Of a stretch of DNA of 52,589 nt, positions 26,033 through 33,945 are shown in pieces. Source of the stretch: Pseudolabrys sp. (GTDB lineage: Bacteria > Pseudomonadota > Alphaproteobacteria > Rhizobiales > Xanthobacteraceae); contig JAICMO010000004.1 in the NCBI GenBank assembly GCA_025929185.1, positions 1-52,589 on the forward strand, read 5' to 3'. The notes beneath the pieces were generated by a model. The model did not search any database, had not been told where the DNA came from, and saw only the letters and a program-made list of their open reading frames with translations. A program made the position numbers and the translations under genes. Position 1 is the first letter of the stretch. Each line of letters starts with the position of its first letter.

Positions 26033-27311
26033 TATCCTTCCAGGAAAGCGCCACCGCTCGAACCCCGTGCGGCCGAGCGTGCCTATTCCGAATGATGGCG
26101 GTGCTGCAGGAGGGGGCCGGCCGGACATTCTTTTCGTCATTGGTCAACTCGATGTCGGCGGCACCGAAAACCACCTTAAGATGGTGGCGCCGGCATTGGT
26201 GCGAAAGGGCTGGCGCGTGGCCATCTATTCGCTGGAAGGAGGTGGCCCCCTCGGCCCAATACTCGAGGCGGGCAACGTCGAGATCATCAAACCGTCGCTC
26301 GAGAAATCCGCGCGGCGGCAGAATATCGCATTGCGCAGCTTTCGGCTTGCGCTCGTAAGCGGTCAGCTGTTGACGACGCTGATCCGGCGCAAACCGACAA
26401 TCGTTCACTTTTTTCTTCCAGCCGCCTATCTGATCGGAGCGCCACTGGCGGCGTTAGCATCGACTCCGATACGCATCATGAGTCGCCGCGGTTTGAACGC
26501 CTATCAGGTGTCGCACCCGCTACTGGCCGGTATCGAGAGGCGGCTGCACGCCGGCATGAACGCCGTACTGGGCAATTCACAAAGCGTTCTTCGCGAGCTT
26601 CTCGATCGGGAGCAGGTGCCTGCCGCGAAGCTCGGCCTCATCTACAATGGATTGGATTTGAGCCGTTTCGCGAATCCCGAGTCGCGCGCATTGGCGCGCC
26701 GCCGCCTTGGTCTTTCACCGGAGGAACTGGTCTTCGCCATAGTTGCCAATTTGATCCCGTACAAGGGACATTCCGATCTGTTCGTGGCGCTCGGCCAAGC
26801 AAGGCTTCGGTTGCCGGCCAAGTGGCGGCTGTTGGTGATCGGTCGAGACGACGGTATCGGAGCGGATTTGAAGCGTCAGAGCGTCGCGCTCGGCCTCGCC
26901 GATCACGTCAGCTTCATGGGATTGAGGAGCGATATTCCCAGGCTCTTGGCCGCCGCCGATATCGGCTTGTTGTGCTCGCACCAAGAGGGGTTTTCAAATG
27001 CGATCTTGGAAGGCATGGCCTCCGGCTTGCCGATGATAGTGACCGATGTCGGCGGCAATGCCGAGGCTGTTCAGGACGGTTCGACGGGATTGATTGTCCC
27101 GCCGAAAGATCCCGACCGGCTTGTGCATGCGTTGATTCGGCTGGCAAGCGATCCGGATTTGCGCGAGCGGTTGGGGCTCGCCGCTCGCGAGCGTGCGTTC
27201 CAGCACTTCACGCTTGAGCGCTGCGTGGACGCTTACGATGCGCTTTATCGCTCCCTGCTCGATGGCCGGTCGGCGAGCGATGTAGCCCAAATTCGAATTT
27301 TCGACCGGTAA
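25998..27311 (+). CDS. Glycosyltransferase family 4
   Basis: Second GT4 of this pair, up to 437 residues. The conserved fold starts at DILFVIGQLDVGGTENHL (about residue 43), so the leading 40 residues may be over-called. TTG 25998 or TTG 26022 overlap the previous gene, and GTG codons near 26070-26080 are alternatives. Donor half: AIVANLIPYKGHSDLF, VIGRDDGIGADLK, and SHQEGFSNAILEGMASGLP. It is the last gene of the 23-kb plus-strand run and ends at a hairpin shared with convergent asnB. Confidence 0.85.
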   Translation: MALRGVDRLLPDILPGKRHRSNPVRPSVPIPNDGGAAGGGRPDILFVIGQLDVGGTENHLKMVAPALVRKGWRVAIYSLEGGGPLGPILEAGNVEIIKPSLEKSARRQNIALRSFRLALVSGQLLTTLIRRKPTIVHFFLPAAYLIGAPLAALASTPIRIMSRRGLNAYQVSHPLLAGIERRLHAGMNAVLGNSQSVLRELLDREQVPAAKLGLIYNGLDLSRFANPESRALARRRLGLSPEELVFAIVANLIPYKGHSDLFVALGQARLRLPAKWRLLVIGRDDGIGADLKRQSVALGLADHVSFMGLRSDIPRLLAAADIGLLCSHQEGFSNAILEGMASGLPMIVTDVGGNAEAVQDGSTGLIVPPKDPDRLVHALIRLASDPDLRERLGLAARERAFQHFTLERCVDAYDALYRSLLDGRSASDVAQIRIFDR

Positions 27312-27338
27312 ACGCACCATGCGCTGCTCCGGTGCGTT
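27311..27338. terminator. Bidirectional hairpin between convergent GT4 and asnB genes
   Basis: AACGCACC (27311-27318) pairs perfectly with GGTGCGTT (27331-27338) around a 12-nt loop. It fills the 41-nt gap between two converging genes and can act on both strands. Only a weak T-rich tail follows, so it may work with Rho or by anti-collision rather than as a strong intrinsic terminator. Confidence 0.55.
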
Positions 27339-27352
27339 CGGTCTTGCTGCAT

Positions 27353-29278
27353 CTATCCCCAGCGCTCGCGCCAGGCTTCAAGCATCAGCACACCCCACAG
27401 TGGATACTGCCGATTGCGCTCACCGCTGAGATGCGCTCTCCAGGCCCGGCGCACCTGTGCGGCATCGACGAGGCCTCCCTCGTGCAGGCGCTGCTCCGAA
27501 AGCAGTGTCTCCGCCCAATCTCGCAGCGGGCCGCGCAGCCATTCCGCAAGAGGAACGCCGAATCCCATCTTGGGCCGCTCGATCAGCTCACGCGGCACAT
27601 GACGATAGAGGACTTGGTGCAACGGCCATTTGCGCACGCCGCGGACCAGCGTTGCCCGAGGAATCCGCCAGGCGAACTCCACGACGCGATGGTCGAGCAA
27701 AGGAACACGTGCTTCCAATGCCACGGCCATGCTCACGCGGTCAACTTTGGTCAGGATGTCGTCCGGCAGATAGGTGATGAGATCCAGGAACTGCATCCGT
27801 TCGAGTTGGCCGGGAAAGGTGCTGCGCAGCGACTCGTCCCATAAGGGGCCGTGCGGCTCCTCGACGCCGGGCATCACCTCGGCTGGCTCCCAGTGCGTCA
27901 CCAGCCTGCGGTAGACAGCGTCGGCATCTTTGAGCGCAAGCACGGAGGCGAGCTTGTGCAGCTTGTCGCCGGCTTGGCGCGGCCGCAAGCGCTCGGGCAC
28001 GAGCTCGAACATGTGCGACCAGCGTTCGGCGGACACTGCGGTTATGCCGTTGGCCACGCCTTGGCGAAGGCCGCGCGGCAGCATCGACAATGTTCGCCAA
28101 AATCGCTGGGCGAGCTGATAGCGGCTATAGCCGGCGAACAACTCGTCACCTCCATCGCCCGACAGCGCGACCGTGACATGCCGGCGGGTCATCGCGGATA
28201 CGAGATAAGTGGGGATTTGGGACGAGTCGGCGAACGGCTCATCGTAAATGTCTGCAAGGTGGGGAACGACCTCTAGCGCTTCTCTGGGCGTGACAGTGAG
28301 CTCGGTGTGTTCCGTGTGCAGTTGTCGCGCCACTGCGGCCGCATGTTGTGCCTCGTTGTAGCCGGCAACGTCGAAGCCGATTGAATAGGTCCGTACCGGG
28401 CTGGTGTTGCTGGCCTGCATTAGCGCGACGACGGTGGACGAATCGATGCCGCCCGACAGGAACGCGCCGACCGGCACATCGGCCACCATGCGGCGGCGCA
28501 CTGCATCCTTAAGCAGGTTCTCGAATTGATCGATCAATTCGCCATCGCTAGCGTCGAGCGGATCGTCCAGACCGGCGCGAGCGATGCAGCGGGCATCCCA
28601 GTAACGTTCGATCTGTGGCTCGCCGCCCGAAGGCAACGTGAGGATCGTGCCCGGCTCGAGCTTGCGCACGCCTTCATAGATCGTATGTGGCGCCGGGATG
28701 TAATTGTGACGCATGAAAGCCGCGACCGCCGGCCGATTTATGCGCGGGCTCCAGCCGGGGTGGGCTCGCAGCGCTTTTAGTTCCGAGCCGAATAGAAACA
28801 GCTTGTCGAACTTTGCCCAATAGAGCGGCTTAACACCAAGCCGGTCGCGGATCAGCGTGAGCGTGCGGTCCCGGCGGTCCCAAACGCCGATCGCGAACAT
28901 TCCAATGAGGCGTTTCACGGTCGACGCTATGCCGTAAGTCGAAAAAGCCTCGAGCATAACTTCGGTATCGGAATGGCCGCGAAAATTTACGCCGCGCGGT
29001 TCCAGTTCTGCTCGCATCTCCTGGAAATTGTAAATCTCTCCATTAAAAGTAATGATGAAGCGTTGGTCGGCGGACACCATCGGCTGATGTCCTGCGGGGG
29101 AAAGATCGACAATCGAAAGGCGGCGATGAGCGAGCGCAATTCCAGCATCGGTGTCGCTCCAGACTCCGTGATGGTCCGGTCCCCTGTGCGCCAAACTATC
29201 GGCCATTGCAACGGCATCGCGCGCGATCTGCCCGGCCGGACCGGCGCTGGTCGTCAGCACGCCTGCGATGCCACACAT
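27353..29278 (-). CDS. asnB: Asparagine synthase-type glutamine amidotransferase
   Basis: Two-domain AsnB enzyme of 641 residues. The class II glutaminase domain begins MCGIAGVL, and ATG 29278 is chosen because nucleophile Cys2 must be N-terminal; 29296 would add six residues. Other motifs are HRGPDHHGVW, LAHRRLSIVDLS and FNGEIYNFQEMR. The synthetase domain has PP-loop FLSGGIDSSTVVAL. In glycan loci such proteins may amidate uronic or amino acid groups, as proposed for WbpS, so its place among amidination genes is suggestive. General asparagine synthesis is also possible. It converges on the GT4 gene and stands alone on its strand. Confidence 0.87.
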   Translation of the reverse strand: MCGIAGVLTTSAGPAGQIARDAVAMADSLAHRGPDHHGVWSDTDAGIALAHRRLSIVDLSPAGHQPMVSADQRFIITFNGEIYNFQEMRAELEPRGVNFRGHSDTEVMLEAFSTYGIASTVKRLIGMFAIGVWDRRDRTLTLIRDRLGVKPLYWAKFDKLFLFGSELKALRAHPGWSPRINRPAVAAFMRHNYIPAPHTIYEGVRKLEPGTILTLPSGGEPQIERYWDARCIARAGLDDPLDASDGELIDQFENLLKDAVRRRMVADVPVGAFLSGGIDSSTVVALMQASNTSPVRTYSIGFDVAGYNEAQHAAAVARQLHTEHTELTVTPREALEVVPHLADIYDEPFADSSQIPTYLVSAMTRRHVTVALSGDGGDELFAGYSRYQLAQRFWRTLSMLPRGLRQGVANGITAVSAERWSHMFELVPERLRPRQAGDKLHKLASVLALKDADAVYRRLVTHWEPAEVMPGVEEPHGPLWDESLRSTFPGQLERMQFLDLITYLPDDILTKVDRVSMAVALEARVPLLDHRVVEFAWRIPRATLVRGVRKWPLHQVLYRHVPRELIERPKMGFGVPLAEWLRGPLRDWAETLLSEQRLHEGGLVDAAQVRRAWRAHLSGERNRQYPLWGVLMLEAWRERWG

Positions 29279-29616
29279 AGTCTCATCCTCGTGCAAAAGA
29301 CGCGTGGGTTCGCATAGGGAGTAGCGTGCAACATCTGACTAGACAACAACCAGGGTCAGTGTTGGTGAAAAAATCGAAGTCACGCGAGAGACAGACTTTG
29401 GTCTATCTCGTGAGCGAAGATTGATATTTTTTATCGCGCTGCTCGCAGCCAAGATTCCAGCTTTATACGATCACTTGCTCCGGCGGAGATCGTTCGCCTA
29501 TCCGTGATCAAGAACGGTGAGTTATGTGAAGCGCGGTTCTGGAAAGTCCATCATTACTAATATCATTGCCCGATGGGCATACCCGCGCTAGAGAACCATT
29601 CAAAAAGGGACTTCAG
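29279..29616. other. Divergent intergenic region between asnB and the TviB-type dehydrogenase
   Basis: A 338-nt non-coding stretch, visibly more AT-rich than its surroundings (for example 29420-29435). It contains an ops-like GTAGCGTGC at 29321. A TTG-initiated extension of the dehydrogenase frame back to 29566 exists but is not favoured. AAGGGA at 29604-29609 is the ribosome-binding site for TTG 29617. No confident promoter was identified. Confidence 0.55.
29317..29329 (+). promoter_or_regulatory. Second ops-like element, upstream of the uronic acid sugar operon
   Basis: GGGAGTAGCGTGC matches E. coli ops GGCGGTAGCGTGC at 11 of 13 positions, with the last nine identical. It lies 288 nt before the TTG start of the dehydrogenase, in the same orientation. 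For it to be transcribed, the plus-strand promoter would have to sit near or inside the asnB 5' end, and none was found. It could be chance. Confidence 0.35.
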
Positions 29617-30900
29617 TTGCCACACAAACGCAAAATCGCAGTTGTTGGTCTGGGCTACGTTGGCTTGCCGGTAGCAGTTGCTTTCACGCGTCTGAATACG
29701 CCGGTTATTTGTTTCGATGTTGATCGCGCCCGAATTGACGAATTGCGCGCCGGAACTGATCGCACGTGTGAAGTCGATTCTTCAGACCTTCTTCTACCAA
29801 ACTTGGTTTATACCGACGATCCCGCCCGCCTGTGTGAAGCTGACTTCTTTATAATAACTGTTCCGACGCCAATTGATCGCGCCAACAGGCCCGATCTCAG
29901 TGCCATGTTGGCGGCATCGCGGACTGTCGGAGAGGCACTCAGACGCGGGGCTATCGTGGTGTACGAATCGACGGTTTACCCCGGCGCGGTTGAAGAAGAG
30001 TGCGCGCCTGTACTTGAGATTGCTTCCCGCTTGAAGGCTGGGACTGATTTCAAGCTCGGTTACTCACCAGAACGGATAAACCCCGGCGACAAGCATCATC
30101 GGTTCGAAAGCATAACGAAGGTCGTCTCTGCACAGGACAAGGAAACGCTAGACATCGTGGCTGACGTCTACGGCTCTGTTGTTAAGGCCGGAATCCATCG
30201 AGCCCCGTCGATAAAGGTCGCCGAAGCCGCAAAGGTGATCGAAAATACGCAACGCGATCTCAACATCGCATTCATGAATGAGTTGTCGGCAATTTTCCAC
30301 AAATTAGAAATCGATACCGGCGACGTACTTGCCGCCGCAGCGACGAAATGGAATTTTCTTAATTTTCAGCCAGGCCTTGTTGGCGGACACTGTATCGGTG
30401 TCGATCCTTTCTATCTTACTTATCGCGCGGAGAAGGCTGGTTATCATCCCGAAATCATCCTTTCTGGCCGACGTATCAACGACGAGATGGGCCGCTGGAT
30501 TGCACAAGAGTGCGTGCGTAGTTTGATGGCGCGCGGCTGCGTAAAGCCGTTGGTGACGATCCTTGGAATAACGTTCAAAGAAAACGTGCCGGATATTCGC
30601 AATTCGCGGGTGGTGGACATTGTGCTCGAGCTTGAGCGGTTCGGTGTCGGCGTCCAGGTGCACGATCCAATGGCATCGGCCGATGAAGCAAACGCCGAAT
30701 ATGGCGTGACGCTTACGGCTCTTGAGGCATTGGGGCCAGCCGATGCAGTCGTATTTGCGGTGGCGCACAAGAGTTATGTGGCGGCAGGCTGGGGCTTGAT
30801 GACGCGTCTGCTCAAGGACAGTCGGGGTACCGTGATTGACGTCAAATCGAAGCTCGATCGCAGCAAGAAACCAGAGAACATCGAGTTGTGGCGCCTGTGA
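29617..30900 (+). CDS. tviB: UDP-HexNAc 6-dehydrogenase (TviB/WbpO type)
   Basis: NAD-dependent enzyme of about 428 residues that oxidises UDP-GlcNAc or UDP-GalNAc at C6 to the uronic acid. Motifs: KIAVVGLGYVGLPVAVAF, VPTPIDRANRPDL, YESTVYPGAVEEECAP, GYSPERINPGDKHH, ENTQRDLNIAFMNEL and the Cys loop GGHCIGVDPFY. This is the VipA/TviB/WbpO group rather than UDP-glucose dehydrogenase. TTG 29617 follows a strong AAGGGA site by 7 nt and gives the usual N-terminus. First gene of a new plus-strand group; it overlaps the epimerase by 4 nt. Codon use looks more AT-rich than in the pse operon. Confidence 0.87.
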   Translation: MPHKRKIAVVGLGYVGLPVAVAFTRLNTPVICFDVDRARIDELRAGTDRTCEVDSSDLLLPNLVYTDDPARLCEADFFIITVPTPIDRANRPDLSAMLAASRTVGEALRRGAIVVYESTVYPGAVEEECAPVLEIASRLKAGTDFKLGYSPERINPGDKHHRFESITKVVSAQDKETLDIVADVYGSVVKAGIHRAPSIKVAEAAKVIENTQRDLNIAFMNELSAIFHKLEIDTGDVLAAAATKWNFLNFQPGLVGGHCIGVDPFYLTYRAEKAGYHPEIILSGRRINDEMGRWIAQECVRSLMARGCVKPLVTILGITFKENVPDIRNSRVVDIVLELERFGVGVQVHDPMASADEANAEYGVTLTALEALGPADAVVFAVAHKSYVAAGWGLMTRLLKDSRGTVIDVKSKLDRSKKPENIELWRL

Positions 30901-31907
30901 ACCCCGTCTTGGTAACCGGCGCAGCCGGGTTCATCGGCTTTCATGTGGCGGAGCGGCTGCTGAAAGACCGCCGCGACGTCGTCGGCGTCGACGATCTGAA
31001 TGCTTACTACGATCCCAAGCTAAAGCATGATCGTCTGGCAGTGCTTGCGAAACGCGCGAATTTCCAATTTGTGAAGCTCAATCTGGCGGACCGCGACGGA
31101 GTCGCAGCGCTGTTTGCCTACCATCGGTTTCCTCACGTCGTGCACCTCGCCGCCCAGGCGGGAGTGCGCCATTCGCTGATCGACCCGCACGCTTACGTTG
31201 ACGCCAATCTTGTCGGATTCACAAATATTCTGGAAGGCTGCCGCCACAACGGCTGCCGCCACCTTCTCTACGCATCATCATCATCCGTTTACGGCGGCAA
31301 CACGCATATGCCTTTCTCGATTCATGACAACGTCGACCATCCGCTGAGTCTGTATGGAGCGTCGAAGAAAGCAAATGAGTTGATGGCGCACGCCTATTCA
31401 CACCTGTTCAATCTGCCGGCGACAGGATTGCGATTTTTCACGGTCTATGGTCCATGGGGGCGCCCCGATATGGCCATGTGGATTTTTGCGTCGGCGATCA
31501 TTGCAGGGCGGCCGATCAAGCTTTTCAATCACGGCAACATGCGCCGCGATTTCACCTACATCGACGATGTTGTTGAATCCGTTGTGCGCCTTGTAGACCA
31601 TGCGCCCAAGGCCAATCCGGCCCTCACGGGCGCCGAACCTGACCCAGGGTCAAGCGCCGCTCCGTGGCGCGTTTACAATATCGGCAACAACAAACCGGTT
31701 GAGCTGCTGGAAGTTGTCCGCTTGCTTGAGGAGGCGATCGGCAAAAAAGCGAAGCGTGAACTTCTGCCGATGCAGCCGGGTGACGTGCCGGCCACGTACG
31801 CGGACATCGACGATTTGATGCGTGAGGTTGATTTTAGACCGTCTACGCCGATCGCCGAGGGCATTTCGCGCTTCATCGCGTGGTATCGCGATTATCACCG
31901 ATTGTAG
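30897..31907 (+). CDS. UDP-uronic acid 4-epimerase (GalE/CapI-like SDR)
   Basis: Extended SDR of about 336 residues. NAD-binding VTGAAGFIGFHVAERL at the N-terminus, VVGVDDLNAYYDPKLK, HLAAQAGVRHSL, catalytic SSSSVYGG and YGASKKANE, and FFTVYGPWGRPDMA. These match UDP-glucuronate 4-epimerases. Next to the dehydrogenase it probably interconverts the gluco and galacto forms of the UDP-HexNAc uronic acid. GTG 30897 overlaps the previous stop (GTGA); GTG 30888 is an alternative. Confidence 0.83.
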   Translation: MNPVLVTGAAGFIGFHVAERLLKDRRDVVGVDDLNAYYDPKLKHDRLAVLAKRANFQFVKLNLADRDGVAALFAYHRFPHVVHLAAQAGVRHSLIDPHAYVDANLVGFTNILEGCRHNGCRHLLYASSSSVYGGNTHMPFSIHDNVDHPLSLYGASKKANELMAHAYSHLFNLPATGLRFFTVYGPWGRPDMAMWIFASAIIAGRPIKLFNHGNMRRDFTYIDDVVESVVRLVDHAPKANPALTGAEPDPGSSAAPWRVYNIGNNKPVELLEVVRLLEEAIGKKAKRELLPMQPGDVPATYADIDDLMREVDFRPSTPIAEGISRFIAWYRDYHRL

Positions 31908-31956
31908 ACGAGAGGGGTTCCGCGAAAAAATCGCGTGGGTTCTTTCGAGGTCAAGC

Positions 31957-31986
31957 TTGATCCATCGTGGCCGGAAGTGGGATAAC
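31957..31986 (+). promoter_or_regulatory. Candidate sigma-70-type promoter before the transaldolase gene
   Basis: TTGATC (31957-31962) and GATAAC (31981-31986) are 18 nt apart, 36 nt before ATG 32022 and within the 114-nt gap after the epimerase gene. It would start the housekeeping-like transaldolase separately from the sugar genes. Spotted by eye only. Confidence 0.4.
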
Positions 31987-32021
31987 CTCCTCCGTGGGCA
32001 AGAAATTGCCAGGTGCGCGTT

Positions 32022-32768
32022 ATGCCGAAATTATCTGATCTGAAAATCAAGCTCTTCACCGACGGCGCCGACAAGGCGCAGATCGTGGAGATGGCCAAGC
32101 AGCCGTGGATCGCCGGCTTCACGACCAATCCGTCGCTGCTCAAGAAGGCGGGCGTCAGCGACTACGAGGCCTACGGCCGCGACATGGTCGCTGCGGTTCC
32201 CGACCGGCACATTTCATTTGAAGTCTTTTCGGATGACATTGCGGAAATGATCGCGCAGGCGCGGGTCATCGCGACCTGGGGCAAGAACGTCTATGTCAAG
32301 CTCCCGGTAACGACCACGCGCGGGGAACCGCTATTTGAGGCGGTGCGTTCGCTGTCGCGCGACGGCGTCAAGATCAACATGACGGCGATCTTTACCGGCG
32401 AGCAGGTTGCGCGCGCGATTGAGGCGCTCGATGGCGGCGCGCCGGCATGCGTCTCCGTGTTTGCCGGCCGGCTTGCGGATTTTGGCCTGGATTATCGCCC
32501 GCTGATGCAGGACGCGGTTGCCCGCGCGCGCAAAACCTCGAACGTCGAGATCATCTGGGCTTCGACGCGTGAAGTCTTCAACGTCGTGGAAGCCGATGCC
32601 ATCGGATGCCATATCATCACGGCGCCCGCTGATGTTCTGAAGAAGCTGCCGGCGCTCGGCACGAAAGCGGCCGCGGAAATTTCGCTCGACGCGGTCAAGG
32701 CTTTTCGCGCCGACGCCCTGGCGGCAGGTCTGCAACTCTTCGTCCCGGCCTCGCGCGCGGCCGAGTAG
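32022..32768 (+). CDS. Transaldolase family protein, short type
   Basis: Class I aldolase-fold protein of 248 residues in the transaldolase/fructose-6-phosphate aldolase superfamily. IKLFTDGADKAQI and GFTTNPSLLKKAG open the barrel; the Schiff-base Lys is in VYVKLPVTTTRG; INMTAIFTGEQV, VSVFAGRLADFG and IWASTREVFNV follow. ATG 32022 is preferred to GTG 32013. It sits between sugar-nucleotide genes and may supply C6 or C7 sugar phosphates, or be central carbon metabolism by chance of location. Donor and acceptor are not known. Confidence 0.78.
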   Translation: MPKLSDLKIKLFTDGADKAQIVEMAKQPWIAGFTTNPSLLKKAGVSDYEAYGRDMVAAVPDRHISFEVFSDDIAEMIAQARVIATWGKNVYVKLPVTTTRGEPLFEAVRSLSRDGVKINMTAIFTGEQVARAIEALDGGAPACVSVFAGRLADFGLDYRPLMQDAVARARKTSNVEIIWASTREVFNVVEADAIGCHIITAPADVLKKLPALGTKAAAEISLDAVKAFRADALAAGLQLFVPASRAAE

Positions 32769-32819
32769 TAATTGCCCGGCTTGGGCTTGTGTTTTGCAGT
32801 AGATGGCGCCTGTAACGCT

Positions 32820-32848
32820 TTGAAGCAAAACGTGTACGCGGCTAACTG
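32820..32848 (+). promoter_or_regulatory. Weak promoter candidate before the WlbA/WbpB-like gene
   Basis: TTGAAG (32820-32825) and TAACTG (32843-32848) with a 17-nt spacer lie in the 134-nt gap between the transaldolase stop and the next gene. The match to consensus is modest. Confidence 0.25.
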
Positions 32849-32902
32849 AGCCAGCGGTCGCCATGCGACGTAGTGCATGGTAGTCCGGACCAAATCGGGG
32901 GG

Positions 32903-33922
32903 ATGGGGAACCAGCGAGGCATGGCGAATCCTGACAGAGCGGGCGAGGATCGCGCATTGCGCATTGGCGTCATCGGCGTGGGCGTTATGGGCAGCAATCA
33001 TGCCCGCGTTTTTGCCGGCTTGCCGGGCGCCCGGCTGGTCGGGGTCGCTGATCCGGACCGCAAGCAGGCGGAATTCGTCGCTGATACGCTCGGCTGTGCG
33101 GCTGTTGCCGACGTGGAGGAGTTGCTTGCGCTCGGCGTTGACGCCGTGACCATTGCGGCGCCGACGCATTTGCATCACAGCATCGCGCTGACCTGCTTTG
33201 TGGACGGCATCCATGTCATGGTGGAAAAGCCGATCGCGTCGTCAGTCGAAGAGGGGCGCGACATCATCGCCGCCGCACGCCGCGCCAAGCGGACGCTCAT
33301 GGTCGGCCACGTCGAGCGCTTCAATCCGGCGGTCGAGGCGATCAAGGACGCGGTGCGCAACGAAGATATCCTCTCGATTGCGATTACGCGCGTCGGCCCC
33401 TTTCCCCCGCGCATGTCGAACGTCGGCGTGGTGATCGATCTCGCGGTGCACGATATCGACCTCATCCGCTGGTTCACCGATTCCGACATCGTCGAGGTGC
33501 AGCCGCAACTTTCGAACGCGGTCGCCGAGCGCGAAGACATCGCGCTGTTGCAGTTCCGCACCGCCTCCGGCGTGCTTGCGCATATCAATACCAATTGGCT
33601 CACGCCGTTCAAGGCGCGCAGCGTCACGGTGGCGACGCGGGGCAAATATGTCATGGGCGATCTACTGACGCGGCAGGTGACGGAATGCTTCGGCTTTCAG
33701 CCGGACGGCAGCTACTCGATGCGCCACCTGTCGGTCGGCCACGCCGAGCCGCTCCGCGCTGAACTGCTCGCCTTCCTTCATGCCGTGCGCACCGGCGAGC
33801 CGCCCGCGGTTACGGGCGAACAGGGCGTCGCCAGCCTTGAGATCGCATCGCGCTGTCTTGCCGGACGCTCGCCCGCAGCTGCGCCCGTCGCACGTCAGGC
33901 GCCCCGCGTCGTCGTCAGCTAG
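32903..33922 (+). CDS. Gfo/Idh/MocA oxidoreductase, WlbA/WbpB-like
   Basis: NAD-dependent sugar oxidoreductase of about 339 residues. Rossmann motif IGVIGVGVMGSNHARVF, APTHLHH, catalytic-Lys EKPIASSVEEG, GHVERFNPAV and VVIDLAVHDIDLIRWF. Followed by a DegT aminotransferase, it resembles WlbA or WbpB, which oxidise C3 of a UDP-HexNAc or its uronic acid before C3 amination. The start is uncertain: ATG 32903 and ATG 32921 are both plausible, and 32873 gives a longer unconserved leader. With the TviB-type enzyme this suggests a 3-amino-HexNAc uronic acid. Confidence 0.8.
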   Translation: MGNQRGMANPDRAGEDRALRIGVIGVGVMGSNHARVFAGLPGARLVGVADPDRKQAEFVADTLGCAAVADVEELLALGVDAVTIAAPTHLHHSIALTCFVDGIHVMVEKPIASSVEEGRDIIAAARRAKRTLMVGHVERFNPAVEAIKDAVRNEDILSIAITRVGPFPPRMSNVGVVIDLAVHDIDLIRWFTDSDIVEVQPQLSNAVAEREDIALLQFRTASGVLAHINTNWLTPFKARSVTVATRGKYVMGDLLTRQVTECFGFQPDGSYSMRHLSVGHAEPLRAELLAFLHAVRTGEPPAVTGEQGVASLEIASRCLAGRSPAAAPVARQAPRVVVS

Positions 33923-33945
33923 TGAGAGCCAAGCAGAGCCCCGCG

